Shown in pieces: positions 1 to 6,327 of a stretch of DNA of 6,694 nucleotides (its first letter is position 1; each line of letters starts with the position of its first letter). The translations under genes and the position numbers were made by a program. Where the stretch lies: contig JAGPHI010000047.1 of NCBI GenBank assembly GCA_018055565.1, positions 1 through 6,694 on the forward strand, read 5' to 3'. Source of the DNA: Oscillospiraceae bacterium (GTDB lineage Bacteria; Bacillota; Clostridia; Oscillospirales; Ruminococcaceae). The notes below the pieces were generated by a model. It saw only the letters and a list, made by a program, of their open reading frames with translations, was not told the origin of the DNA and made no database searches.

Positions 1-424
1 TGCCCTTTGCCGCGCCCAGCTCCACGCGCAGCGCATCGTATCTTCCGGCTGGCAGGGTAAAGCCGTCATACTGCGTGGTTGCAAAATACATTTCGGTTAG
101 ATAGGCATGCACCGAATAATCAAGCCCTTTTTCCAAAAGCGCCTTGCGCGCCGTTGCTTCCACTTGCTGTAAAAGGCGGTCTGCGGTTATTTTTGCGTTT
201 TCCTTGCTGCCGCTATGCGAAAAAGCCGCGCCCTCTTCCTGCAAAATGCAGTCGCGCACATACAGCTTTGCGTTTTGGTCAATCTCGCTGTTTGAATTGG
301 CAAGGATATGCAAGCGCAGCGTGTCGGCGCGCACATCGGCACACACTGCCGAAAAGCTGCCAAACGAGGTTAAAAACACACTGAGCACTAGGCCTAATAA
401 AAGCGATAATTCCCATTTTTTCAT
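1..424 (-). CDS. spoIIR: Stage II sporulation protein R (SpoIIR), 3' end cut off by the window edge
   Basis: The first 141 residues of SpoIIR are visible on the minus strand; the C-terminus lies beyond base 1. Residues 8-28 form a hydrophobic signal peptide (LLLGLVLSVFLTSFGSFSAVC). The family signature follows at 36-50 (LRLHILANSNSEIDQ), then YVRDCIL (55-61) and the late motif LPAGRYDALRVELG (124-137). In known sporulators SpoIIR is made in the forespore, exported into the intermembrane space, and triggers SpoIIGA to process pro-sigma-E in the mother cell. The ATG at 424 is preferred. An in-frame ATG at 436 would add MVIS but sits directly against the only GGA-like ribosome site. The gene lies 133 nt downstream of ispE in the same direction. 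No clear sigma-F promoter was found in that gap. Identity is recognised from the motifs; activity is inferred from the family. Confidence 0.9.
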   Translation of the reverse strand, partial: MKKWELSLLLGLVLSVFLTSFGSFSAVCADVRADTLRLHILANSNSEIDQNAKLYVRDCILQEEGAAFSHSGSKENAKITADRLLQQVEATARKALLEKGLDYSVHAYLTEMYFATTQYDGFTLPAGRYDALRVELGAAKG

Positions 425-494
425 ACTGATTACCATTCCGTTTCTTTACCGTCAAAACAAAGAGCTTATTGCCCCCCCGTTTTGCGCATTTTGG

Positions 495-515
495 AAAAAC
501 CGCGCAGCGGCTTTT
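495..515 (-). terminator. Small hairpin between ispE and spoIIR, possible weak terminator
   Basis: A 9-bp stem with one G-T wobble and a 3-nt loop. Read on the minus strand it is AAAAGCCGC-TGC-GCGGTTTTT, so the T-run forms part of the 3' arm. It lies 43 nt after the ispE stop and about 70 nt before the spoIIR start. It could separate the ispE operon from a forespore-specific spoIIR transcript, or it could only attenuate read-through. The T-tract is short and is followed by CC, so efficiency is doubtful. Confidence 0.4.
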
Positions 516-557
516 CTCTTATGCGTGCAGTATGGACTGATAAATGGTAATTTATTC

Positions 558-1427
558 CTATTGCTCTTGCACTTTTGCGCCAAAGGGCACGGGGCGCAGC
601 ACCCAGCATTGTGGATAGGTTTTTTGCAAAGCAAGCTTTGCCGCGATGGCATCGCGCTTTGCGTGAAACACGCCAAAAACCGCTGCGCCGCTGCCCGTCA
701 TCAGCGCGGCCTTTGCGCCTTGCGCCATCAGCGCCGCGCAAATTGGCGCGTTGTGCGCGCTGGTGCTGGTTTCCTGCAATACATTATAAAGGCAGGCGCT
801 CATGCCATGCAAATCGCCTTTTGCAATTGCGGCTTCGGCGCCGTCTGTGTCCGGATGGCGCTTTGCGCCCACACGGTCATATTGTGCATACGCCTCGGGC
901 GTAGAAATGCCCATCGAGGGCATGCACACGCAAAACCAGCACGGCGGGCATGGGGCAATGGGGCGAATGCATTCGCCAATGCCGCTAACGCGGGCGGTGC
1001 CGCCCATGATGGCAAAGGGCACGTCTGCGCCCACGGTTTTGCCGATGGCACAAAGCGCTTCGTTTGATAAGCGCGCGCGGTATAACGCGTTTAGCCCAAC
1101 CAGTACGGCGGCGGCATCGGCACTGCCGCCCGCCATGCCCGCGCGCACGGGCACCGCTTTGTGCACCGTGATATCCGCGCCAGCCAAAAGGCCTGTTTCG
1201 GCAAAAAACGCAAGCGCCGCTTTGATAGCCGTGTTATATTGATTGGCAGGCACAGAGGAGCCGGGCAAGCGCAGCGTTAAATCGCTTGCTTTGCGCAAAG
1301 TAACTGTTTCATACAAATTCACGGTTTGCATCAGCATGTCCATCTTATGATAGCCATTTTCGGCAAGGCCCGTGATATCCAGCGTCAAATTCAGCTTTGC
1401 GGGTGCCAGCACCGTTACCGATCGCAT
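558..1427 (-). CDS. ispE: 4-diphosphocytidyl-2-C-methyl-D-erythritol kinase (IspE)
   Basis: A 289-aa GHMP-family kinase, normal length for IspE. It phosphorylates the 2-hydroxyl of CDP-methylerythritol with ATP, the fourth step of the cytosolic MEP route to isoprenoids. Visible motifs in order are APAKLNLTLDI (residues 8-18, with the conserved Lys11), the glycine-rich ATP loop PVRAGMAGGSADAAA (93-107), GADVPFAIMGGTARVSGIGE (133-152, with catalytic-type Asp135), and the C-terminal GHMP motif ALMTGSGAAVFGVF (241-254). The ATG at 1427 lies inside the last codons of the upstream DUF362 gene, giving a 13-nt overlap. A GAAGGCAGG ribosome site in that gene's 3' end suggests translational coupling. 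All key residues are present, so the enzyme should be active. The clean overlap places this housekeeping gene in the Lrp-headed operon. Confidence 0.97.
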   Translation of the reverse strand: MRSVTVLAPAKLNLTLDITGLAENGYHKMDMLMQTVNLYETVTLRKASDLTLRLPGSSVPANQYNTAIKAALAFFAETGLLAGADITVHKAVPVRAGMAGGSADAAAVLVGLNALYRARLSNEALCAIGKTVGADVPFAIMGGTARVSGIGECIRPIAPCPPCWFCVCMPSMGISTPEAYAQYDRVGAKRHPDTDGAEAAIAKGDLHGMSACLYNVLQETSTSAHNAPICAALMAQGAKAALMTGSGAAVFGVFHAKRDAIAAKLALQKTYPQCWVLRPVPFGAKVQEQ

Positions 1428-2581
1428 AGTTTACCTGCCTTCTTTCGTTGAAATACAGTGCGCACGCCGATTGCCTTTACAGGGCATACCTCGTGGCAGC
1501 AAAAGCATTTAATGCAGCGCTTTGGCAAAATTTTGGCCTTTTTGTTTGCAAGCAAAATGGTGTTTTGCGGGCAAATATCGGCGCATTTGCCACAGCCGAT
1601 GCACTTTGCACGCCGAATAACGGGGCGCGGCGCGGCAGCGCGCTGCGCATATTTTACCAAAGGGCGCAAAAAACGCGGCACATTGCTGCTGAAATCCACG
1701 CCATTACGGCCCGACGGCAACGCAAAATCCGCAATGGGCACGCATGCGTTTGCCTCGGCATTGTCGATGTCGACGCTGTCAAACGCCGCTTTGCACAGGC
1801 CGCGCGCATTAGCCGCTGCCAAAAAAGGCACGCTCATGGGCTGCATGCCGATGATATGGCAAATGGCCAAATCAATGGCATAGCCATCCTCGCCGCCCAG
1901 CACATAGCCAACATGGCGCGGCACGCCGCCCGCAGGGCCATCGCCCTCCATGCCCGTAACGCCGTCCACAATGGTAAGCTGCGGGCGCACGGCCTCGTAT
2001 AAATCCACCAGCATATTGCCAAAATGCGCCGCATCGGGAAAGCGCATATGCAGCTCGGCTTTTTGCAAGCCCGGAATGCATCCGAACAAATTTTTCACCG
2101 CGCCCGACATGCCCATCATCATATGCGTTTTTAATTTGGGCAGATTGATGATAAAATCGGCGCTGTGCACAGGCTCTATCCAATTCCATTCGTGCACAAG
2201 CGCGCCGCTTGCCTTTTTTGCATGCCACTTGCACGCGGTATATAACTCTGCGCCCTCTTCTTCGCACACTGCGGCAAGGCCGCTTGCCGCATAAATGCTG
2301 CGCACAATGGCTTCATTGTAAACACCGCCCGGCGAATCCGCCAATACAATGTGCTGCACGCCGCGCTTTTTGGCCGCAACAATTACCGCACGTACCAGCG
2401 CGGGATTGGTGGTAACGGCGGCGCCGGGCGCATGCTTTGCCAGCAAATTGGGCTTTATCAAAAGGCGCGTATCGCTCGACAGTGCTTTTGTGCACGCGCA
2501 CGCGTCAAAAATGCGCTCCACTGCTGCTTGCAGCGCGTCGCTTTCATATGAGGGCACGGGATAACAAACGATTTTACTCAT
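1415..2581 (-). CDS. DUF362 protein with two C-terminal [4Fe-4S] ferredoxin motifs
   Basis: 388 aa. Residues about 1-310 match the DUF362 domain, with landmarks LLIKPNLLAKHAPGAAVTTN (40-59), DSPGG (82-86), INLPKLKTHMMMGMSGAVKN (145-164) and DGVTGMEGDGPAGG (206-219). The tail is a bacterial 2x[4Fe-4S] ferredoxin module. Its first set is Cys327, 330, 333 and 337 (CIGCGKCADICP). Its second set is Cys356, 359, 362 and 366 (CIKCFCCHEVCP), with an extra Cys361. No signal peptide or membrane segment is seen, so it should be cytoplasmic and oxygen-sensitive. The family's reaction is not established; electron transfer or metal handling are guesses. The start at 2581 overlaps the aminotransferase stop by 4 nt (ATGA), with AGGA 9 nt upstream. 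Its 3' end overlaps ispE. MEP-pathway enzymes IspG and IspH need low-potential electrons, which makes the neighbour suggestive but proves nothing. Confidence 0.94.
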   Translation of the reverse strand: MSKIVCYPVPSYESDALQAAVERIFDACACTKALSSDTRLLIKPNLLAKHAPGAAVTTNPALVRAVIVAAKKRGVQHIVLADSPGGVYNEAIVRSIYAASGLAAVCEEEGAELYTACKWHAKKASGALVHEWNWIEPVHSADFIINLPKLKTHMMMGMSGAVKNLFGCIPGLQKAELHMRFPDAAHFGNMLVDLYEAVRPQLTIVDGVTGMEGDGPAGGVPRHVGYVLGGEDGYAIDLAICHIIGMQPMSVPFLAAANARGLCKAAFDSVDIDNAEANACVPIADFALPSGRNGVDFSSNVPRFLRPLVKYAQRAAAPRPVIRRAKCIGCGKCADICPQNTILLANKKAKILPKRCIKCFCCHEVCPVKAIGVRTVFQRKKAGKLCDR

Positions 2582-3735
2582 TTTACAAATTCCTGTATAC
2601 GGTGCAGCGCCTCGGTTAAATGCGCCAGCGAGTACGAATAGCTGATGCGCACATGCCCCTCGCCCGAATCGCCAAATGCCGTGCCCGGCACCACCGCCAC
2701 CTTTTTAGAAAACAGCAGCTTTTCGCAAAATTCTTCACTGGTATAGCCGGTAGATTGAATGGAGGGAAACACGTAAAACGCCCCCTCGGGCAAAAAGCAC
2801 GAAAGGCCCATTGCATTTAGGCTTTTGGTGATAAAGCGCCTGCGCATATCATATTCCTCGCGCATTTTATCAATATCCTCATCGCAGCTGCGCAGCGCAG
2901 TTACCGCCGCGTATTGGCTGGTGGTGGGCGCGCACATGATGGCCGCTTGATGAATCTTTGTCATCACTTTGATAATCGGCGCGGGGCCGCACGCATAGCC
3001 AAGCCGCCAGCCCGTCATTGCATAGGCCTTTGAAAAGCCGTTCACCAAAATTGTGCGCTCTTTCATATCGGGCAAAGACGCAATGCTAACATGCCCCTCG
3101 CCATAGGTAAGCTCGGCATATATTTCGTCGCTCAGTACAAAGATATCCGTGCCGCGCAGCACCTGTGCAATTTCTTGCAAATCCTCGCGGCGCATCACAG
3201 CGCCCGTGGGATTGCACGGAAACGGCATAATCAACAGCTTTGTTTTGGGGGTAATGGCCTCTTTAAGCGCCTTTGCCGTAAGCTTAAATTGATGCTCTGC
3301 CGTAAGCGGCAGCGGCACGGCAACGCCGCCCGTTAGCGTGGTGATGGGCAGATAGCTAACATAGCATGGCTCTGGGATAATCACTTCATCGCCCGGATTT
3401 ACCAGCGCGCGAATGCACATATCAATGGCCTCGCTGCCGCCCACCGTAACAATGGTTTCTTCGGCGGCATCATACGAAAGGCCAAAACGGCGCAAAAGAT
3501 AATGGCACATTTCTTCGCGCATTTCTTTTAAGCCGGAATTGGACGTATAAAAGGTGCGCCCTTTTTCAAGGCTGTGGATGCCCGCCTCGCGGATGGCCCA
3601 GGGCGTTTTAAAATCCGGCTCGCCAACGCCCAAAGAGATGCAATCCTTCATTTCGGCGGCAATATCAAAAAATTTGCGAATGCCCGACGGGCGCATCTCC
3701 TTTGCCTTTTGAGATAAATGGCGTTCATAATCCAT
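2578..3735 (-). CDS. Class I/II pyridoxal-phosphate aminotransferase (AspC/PatA-like fold type I)
   Basis: 385 aa from the ATG at 3735. It transfers an amino group between an amino acid and a 2-oxo acid; the substrate cannot be read from the sequence. Fold-type-I landmarks (385-aa numbering) are the N-terminal SLGVGEPDFKTP, Asn175 in PCNPTG, Asp203 and Tyr206 in SDEIYAELTYG, the PLP-binding Lys236 in NGFSKAYAMTGWRLGY, and the carboxylate-binding Arg363 in GHVRISYSYS. The start is debatable. A GTG at 3747 would add four residues, but the ATG at 3735 gives a TAATG stop/start junction with the upstream lrp gene and has GGGAGTGG 8 nt ahead. It therefore looks coupled to lrp. The stop overlaps the DUF362 start by 4 nt. 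The lrp-aminotransferase pairing recurs in clostridia, to my knowledge, and suggests that the regulator senses a substrate or product of this enzyme. Confidence 0.95.
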   Translation of the reverse strand: MDYERHLSQKAKEMRPSGIRKFFDIAAEMKDCISLGVGEPDFKTPWAIREAGIHSLEKGRTFYTSNSGLKEMREEMCHYLLRRFGLSYDAAEETIVTVGGSEAIDMCIRALVNPGDEVIIPEPCYVSYLPITTLTGGVAVPLPLTAEHQFKLTAKALKEAITPKTKLLIMPFPCNPTGAVMRREDLQEIAQVLRGTDIFVLSDEIYAELTYGEGHVSIASLPDMKERTILVNGFSKAYAMTGWRLGYACGPAPIIKVMTKIHQAAIMCAPTTSQYAAVTALRSCDEDIDKMREEYDMRRRFITKSLNAMGLSCFLPEGAFYVFPSIQSTGYTSEEFCEKLLFSKKVAVVPGTAFGDSGEGHVRISYSYSLAHLTEALHRIQEFVK

Positions 3736-4214
3736 TATAACTGCCACTCCCGTTCGTCCTCATTATCAACGCCGTACAAAACACCGTCTTTTTTATACGT
3801 GCGCAGCACAAAATGCGTGGCGGTAGAAAGCACGCCGTCCATCGGCGATAAGCGCTTTGCCACAAAAAGTGCAATATCCTGAAAGCTTTTGCCCGAAATA
3901 ACCAGTGCCAAATCATATCCGCCACTCATCAGCGAAACACTGTCTACCTCGCACAGATTGGCCACCGCTAAGGCAATTTCGTCAAATCCGCGGTCACGGC
4001 GCGGCGAAACGCGCAGCTCGATAATCGCCTGCACGTGCGGCACGGCAGCTTTTTCCCAGTCAATCAGGGCTTTATAGCCATTAATGATATGCCCCTGCTG
4101 ATACTCGTCCAGCTTTTGCGCCACCTCGGCGGGTGCAAGGCCCACCATTGCGGCAATGTCCTCGCAGCTTGTGCGCGCGTTGTCTTCTAAAATGCGCAAG
4201 ATTTTTTCCATCAT
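3735..4214 (-). CDS. Lrp/AsnC family transcriptional regulator
   Basis: 159 aa. Residues 1-48 form the winged helix-turn-helix (EKILRILEDNARTSCEDIAA... then VGLAPAEVAQKLDEYQQ and GHIINGY). Residues about 60-140 form the RAM (ACT-like) ligand-binding domain, with MSGGYDLALVISG at 96-108 in place of the usual amino-acid-binding loop. Such proteins form dimers to octamers and respond to amino acids. Start choice: the ATG at 4226 touches the AAAGGA ribosome site directly. The ATG at 4214 (MMEKIL) lies 12 nt from it and matches how clostridial relatives begin; the next codon at 4211 is a third option. The gene heads the minus-strand operon, ends in a TAATG junction with the aminotransferase, and is preceded by a long structured leader. 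Autoregulation is likely by family habit but not shown. Confidence 0.93.
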   Translation of the reverse strand: MMEKILRILEDNARTSCEDIAAMVGLAPAEVAQKLDEYQQGHIINGYKALIDWEKAAVPHVQAIIELRVSPRRDRGFDEIALAVANLCEVDSVSLMSGGYDLALVISGKSFQDIALFVAKRLSPMDGVLSTATHFVLRTYKKDGVLYGVDNEDEREWQL

Positions 4215-4224
4215 GTTTATAACC

Positions 4225-4324
4225 ATTCCTTTCTTGAGGAATTATGCCTGTTCGGCATAGCCGAATGCGCGCTACTGCGGCGCGCAAGGCACAAAACCCT
4301 GTTTGAAAGATTGCGCTTTCAAAC
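4225..4324 (-). promoter_or_regulatory. Structured 5' leader of lrp: four consecutive hairpins, the last one covering the ribosome site
   Basis: Perfect stems tile the leader, given here in transcription order. 4324-4301 has a 9-bp stem GTTTGAAAG/CTTTCAAAC with a 6-nt loop. 4286-4266 has a 7-bp stem TGCGCGC/GCGCGCA with a 7-nt loop. 4265-4251 has a 6-bp stem TTCGGC/GCCGAA with a 3-nt loop. 4242-4225 has a 6-bp stem ATTCCT/AGGAAT whose 3' arm contains the lrp Shine-Dalgarno AAAGGA. A fifth stem, ATGCC/GGCAT at 4258-4244, competes with the 4265-4251 hairpin because they share bases. The arrangement could work as a cis-regulatory RNA. The GC-rich palindromes could equally be DNA operators for Lrp. 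I recognise no named riboswitch or T-box, and no classical U-tract terminator is present. Confidence 0.5.
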
Positions 4325-4385
4325 GTTCAACTCTTTGTTGTATACTAACCAAAACGCTTTGTAAATTAAATATCTTTAAAGACTA

Positions 4386-4414
4386 ATTATATACAATTTA
4401 TACGCGAAAGTAAA
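4386..4414 (-). promoter_or_regulatory. Sigma-A-type promoter for the lrp operon
   Basis: On the minus strand there is a -35 element TTTACT (4414-4409), a 17-nt spacer, and a perfect -10 TATAAT (4391-4386). This puts the start point near 4379 and gives a leader of about 165 nt. The surrounding AT-richness contrasts with the GC-rich genes. A second, poorer pair (TTTACA, 15 nt, TATACA) lies about 30-40 nt downstream and may be a minor promoter. Confidence 0.65.
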
Positions 4415-4455
4415 TAAGCGAAATGCGCGCAATTGCGTGCAGTTTGCAAAACTTG

Positions 4456-4484
4456 GATTTTTGCTATGGAAAACAGCAAAAATC
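4456..4484. promoter_or_regulatory. Perfect 10-bp dyad, likely operator of the ACT/DUF711 operon
   Basis: GATTTTTGCT at 4456-4465 is repeated in inverse as AGCAAAAATC at 4475-4484, with a 9-bp spacer. The half-site centres are about 19 bp apart, near two helical turns, as expected for a dimeric DNA-binding protein. The right arm ends 2 bp before the TG of the extended -10 element, so the dyad fills the -35 region. A bound protein would block or replace -35 contacts. The adjacent Lrp is the nearest candidate binder. It does not look like a terminator because neither strand has a U-tract after the stem. Confidence 0.5.
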
Positions 4485-4486
4485 TG

Positions 4487-4495
4487 TGCTACAAT
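4487..4495 (+). promoter_or_regulatory. Extended -10 promoter for the ACT/DUF711 operon
   Basis: TGC-TACAAT at 4487-4495 is an extended -10 element with 5 of 6 -10 bases matching TATAAT. No good -35 hexamer is found 16-18 nt upstream; the position is occupied by the dyad at 4456-4484. Transcription would begin near 4502, leaving a short leader of about 35 nt. The coding start follows AAAGGA with 9 nt spacing. Confidence 0.5.
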
Positions 4496-4535
4496 GAACA
4501 AATAAGTTTTTTCCGAATAGAAAGGATGATGAATC

Positions 4536-4805
4536 ATGGAGGCTGTTATCACCGTGGTGGGGCGTGATATGGTGGGCATTTTGGCAAAAGTTAGCGGCGC
4601 TTGTGCCGGCGCAAACGTAAATGTGGAAGAGGTTACGCAAAGCATTTTAAAAGACACCTTTGCCATGATTATGCTGGTGGATATTGCAAAGTGCAACATG
4701 CCGTTTCAGGCGTTTCAAAAGCAGCTGGGCGAAATTGGCGAGGGCATGAACGTGGATATCCATGTAACACGACAAGAGCTGTTTGACGCGATGCACCGCA
4801 TTTAG
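4536..4805 (+). CDS. Small single-ACT-domain protein, UPF0237 type
   Basis: 89 aa, essentially one ACT domain with the beta-alpha-beta-beta-alpha-beta pattern. It opens with MEAVITVVGRDMVGILAKVS (1-20), where the conserved Gly of the first loop is in DMVGIL. NVNVEEVTQSIL, FAMIMLVDI and the final strand NVDIHVTRQELFDAMHRI follow. ACT domains bind amino acids or similar small ligands at dimer interfaces. This family, related to the N-terminal part of GcvR, has no assigned reaction. No catalytic residues or membrane segments are visible, so a cytoplasmic sensor or regulatory subunit is the best guess. It is normally paired with a DUF711 protein, as here, which suggests the two work together. The start follows AAAGGA with 9 nt spacing. 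Its stop codon merges into the heptamer repeat array. Confidence 0.94.
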   Translation: MEAVITVVGRDMVGILAKVSGACAGANVNVEEVTQSILKDTFAMIMLVDIAKCNMPFQAFQKQLGEIGEGMNVDIHVTRQELFDAMHRI

Positions 4806-4943
4806 AGGTCAGAAATTAGAGATAAGAAATCAGAAGTCAGATTTAGACGTCAGACACTAGAAGTCAGAGGTCAGATTTTGAGGCCAGCCACTAGAGAATA
4901 ACAATCAGAAGTCAGAATCAGAGATAGAGGGTAGAATAAGACA
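4806..4943 (+). repeat. Degenerate heptamer repeat array filling the ACT-DUF711 spacer
   Basis: About 20 purine-rich units of 6-8 nt with a consensus near RRTCAGA occupy the whole spacer. TCAGA occurs exactly at 4809, 4830, 4837, 4850, 4864, 4871, 4905, 4912 and 4918. The gaps are 21, 7, 13, 14, 7, 34, 7 and 6, all at or one base from multiples of seven. Variant units such as TTAGA (4816) and TAAGA (4823) fill the phase between. A 14-mer AATCAGAAGTCAGA is repeated exactly at 4828 and 4903, and CACTAGA at 4855 and 4889. The ACT stop fits the phase as ATTTAGA, and the GAGGG ribosome site for DUF711 (4927-4931) lies within the array. A 7-nt period is not coding. The function is unknown. Confidence 0.85.
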
Positions 4944-6305
4944 ATGTTAAACACCAATGATATTATAGAAACCATTCAAATGATTTCCGACGAAAATCTG
5001 GACGTGCGCACGGTAACGATGGGCATTTCGCTTTTGGATTGTGCGGATGCCGACGGCAAAAAAGCGTGCGAAAAGATTTACCATAAAATCACCACAACCG
5101 CAAAGGATTTGGTGCGCACGGCGGATGAAATTTCGGCCAGCTACGGTATGCCGATTGTGAATAAGCGCATTTCTGTAACGCCCATTGCCATGCTTTTGGC
5201 AAGTGCGCCCGATGCAGACCCTGTTTGGTATGCCCAAACACTGGATGCCGCCGCAAAGGCCGTTGGCGTGAATTTTATCGGCGGTTACTCGGCGCTGGTG
5301 CACGCGGGCTTTTCGGCCGGCGACGAACGGCTTATCAAAAGCATTCCGCGCGCTTTAGCCGTTACCGAATATGTGTGCTCCAGCATCAATATCGGCTCTA
5401 CCAAAAGCGGCATTAATATGGATGCCGTGGCCATGATGGGGCATGTGATACGCGAGGCTGCCGAGCATACAAAAGACAATAATTGCTTGGGCGCTGCAAA
5501 GCTGGTGGTATTTTGCAACGCGCCCGAGGATAACCCCTTTATGGCGGGCGCGTTTCACGGCGTGGGCGAGCCGGATTGCGTAATCCATGTGGGCGTTTCT
5601 GGCCCTGGCGCTGTGCGCGCCGCGCTGGCAAAGCTGCCCAAAAACGCGCCGCTTGGCGAAGTGGCCGAGCTGATTAAGCGCACGGCGTTTAAAATCACGC
5701 GCATGGGGCAGCTTGTGGGCAAGCTTGCCAGTGAAAAGCTGGGTGTGCCGTTTGGCATTGTGGATTTATCGCTTGCGCCCACACCTGCGGTGGGTGATTC
5801 GGTGGCAAATATTTTGGAAGAAATGGGCCTTGAAAGCTGCGGCGGCTGCGGCACCACGGCAGCGCTGGCGCTTTTAAACGACGCGGTGAAAAAGGGCGGC
5901 GTAATGGCGTCGAACTCTGTGGGCGGCCTTTCGGGCGCATTTATCCCCGTAAGCGAGGACGACGGCATGATAAAGGCCGTGCGCCGTGGCAGCCTTTGCC
6001 TTGAAAAGCTAGAGGCCATGACGGCGGTTTGCTCGGTGGGTATTGATATGGTAGTGGTGCCGGGCGATACACCCGCCGCCGTACTTAGCGCACTGATTGC
6101 AGACGAGGCCGCCATTGGTATGGTAAACAGCAAAACCACCGCCGTGCGCGTAATCCCTGCGATTGGCAAGGGCATCGGCGAAGAGCTGGATTTTGGCGGG
6201 CTTTTGGGCTATGCGCCCGTGATGCCAATATCCACGTTTGACCCCTCGGTGCTCATTGGGCGCGGCGGGCGCATCCCCGCACCCATGCAAGCGCTGAAAA
6301 ACTGA
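4944..6305 (+). CDS. DUF711/UPF0210 'PFL family' protein
   Basis: 453 aa, the usual full length. Family landmarks include the start [20 protein letters not shown] (11-30), the segment [35 protein letters not shown], the glycine/cysteine-rich [40 protein letters not shown] and the C-terminal [15 protein letters not shown]. It is a soluble cytoplasmic protein with no signal peptide. The 'PFL' name is historical and implies no pyruvate formate-lyase activity. I see no glycyl-radical motif and the biochemical role is unknown. It is in the same operon as the ACT protein and, counting across the 138-nt spacer, in the same reading frame, but TAG (4803), TAA and TAG stops intervene. The start has GAGGG 12 nt upstream, a long spacing that may lower translation relative to the ACT gene. 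Confidence 0.96.
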   Translation: MLNTNDIIETIQMISDENLDVRTVTMGISLLDCADADGKKACEKIYHKITTTAKDLVRTADEISASYGMPIVNKRISVTPIAMLLASAPDADPVWYAQTLDAAAKAVGVNFIGGYSALVHAGFSAGDERLIKSIPRALAVTEYVCSSINIGSTKSGINMDAVAMMGHVIREAAEHTKDNNCLGAAKLVVFCNAPEDNPFMAGAFHGVGEPDCVIHVGVSGPGAVRAALAKLPKNAPLGEVAELIKRTAFKITRMGQLVGKLASEKLGVPFGIVDLSLAPTPAVGDSVANILEEMGLESCGGCGTTAALALLNDAVKKGGVMASNSVGGLSGAFIPVSEDDGMIKAVRRGSLCLEKLEAMTAVCSVGIDMVVVPGDTPAAVLSALIADEAAIGMVNSKTTAVRVIPAIGKGIGEELDFGGLLGYAPVMPISTFDPSVLIGRGGRIPAPMQALKN

Positions 6306-6318
6306 TTTGCATTTTTTT
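6285..6318 (+). terminator. Weak possible terminator overlapping the DUF711 stop
   Basis: ATGCAA (6285-6290) can pair with TTGCAT (6307-6312) across a 16-nt loop, followed by six T residues (6313-6318). The stem is short and AT-rich and starts inside the coding region, so efficiency would be low. It may only partly separate the DUF711 gene from the DUF378 gene. Confidence 0.3.
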
Positions 6319-6327
6319 GTATAAACA

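Noticed and set aside
144..1067. A 307-aa open frame on the plus strand
   Set aside because: It is antisense to spoIIR and ispE, has no recognisable motif or ribosome site, and is Ala/Arg/His-rich as expected of a shadow frame of GC-rich genes.
1448..2002. A 184-aa open frame on the plus strand
   Set aside because: It is antisense to the DUF362-ferredoxin gene, whose cysteine motifs are intact on the other strand, and it has no independent support.
4806..4943. CRISPR-like or coding interpretation of the repeat array
   Set aside because: The units are only 7 nt and degenerate with no spacers, so this is not CRISPR. The 7-nt period and in-frame TAA and TAG stops rule out a coding repeat or a simple ACT-DUF711 fusion.
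5555..6175. A 206-aa open frame on the minus strand
   Set aside because: It lies fully antisense to the well-supported DUF711 gene, is Ser/Pro/Ala-rich, and shows no domain.
4944..6305. Pyruvate formate-lyase activity suggested by the family name
   Set aside because: No glycyl-radical motif or tandem-cysteine active site is visible. The sequence matches DUF711/UPF0210, which is unrelated in size and motif to formate acetyltransferase.
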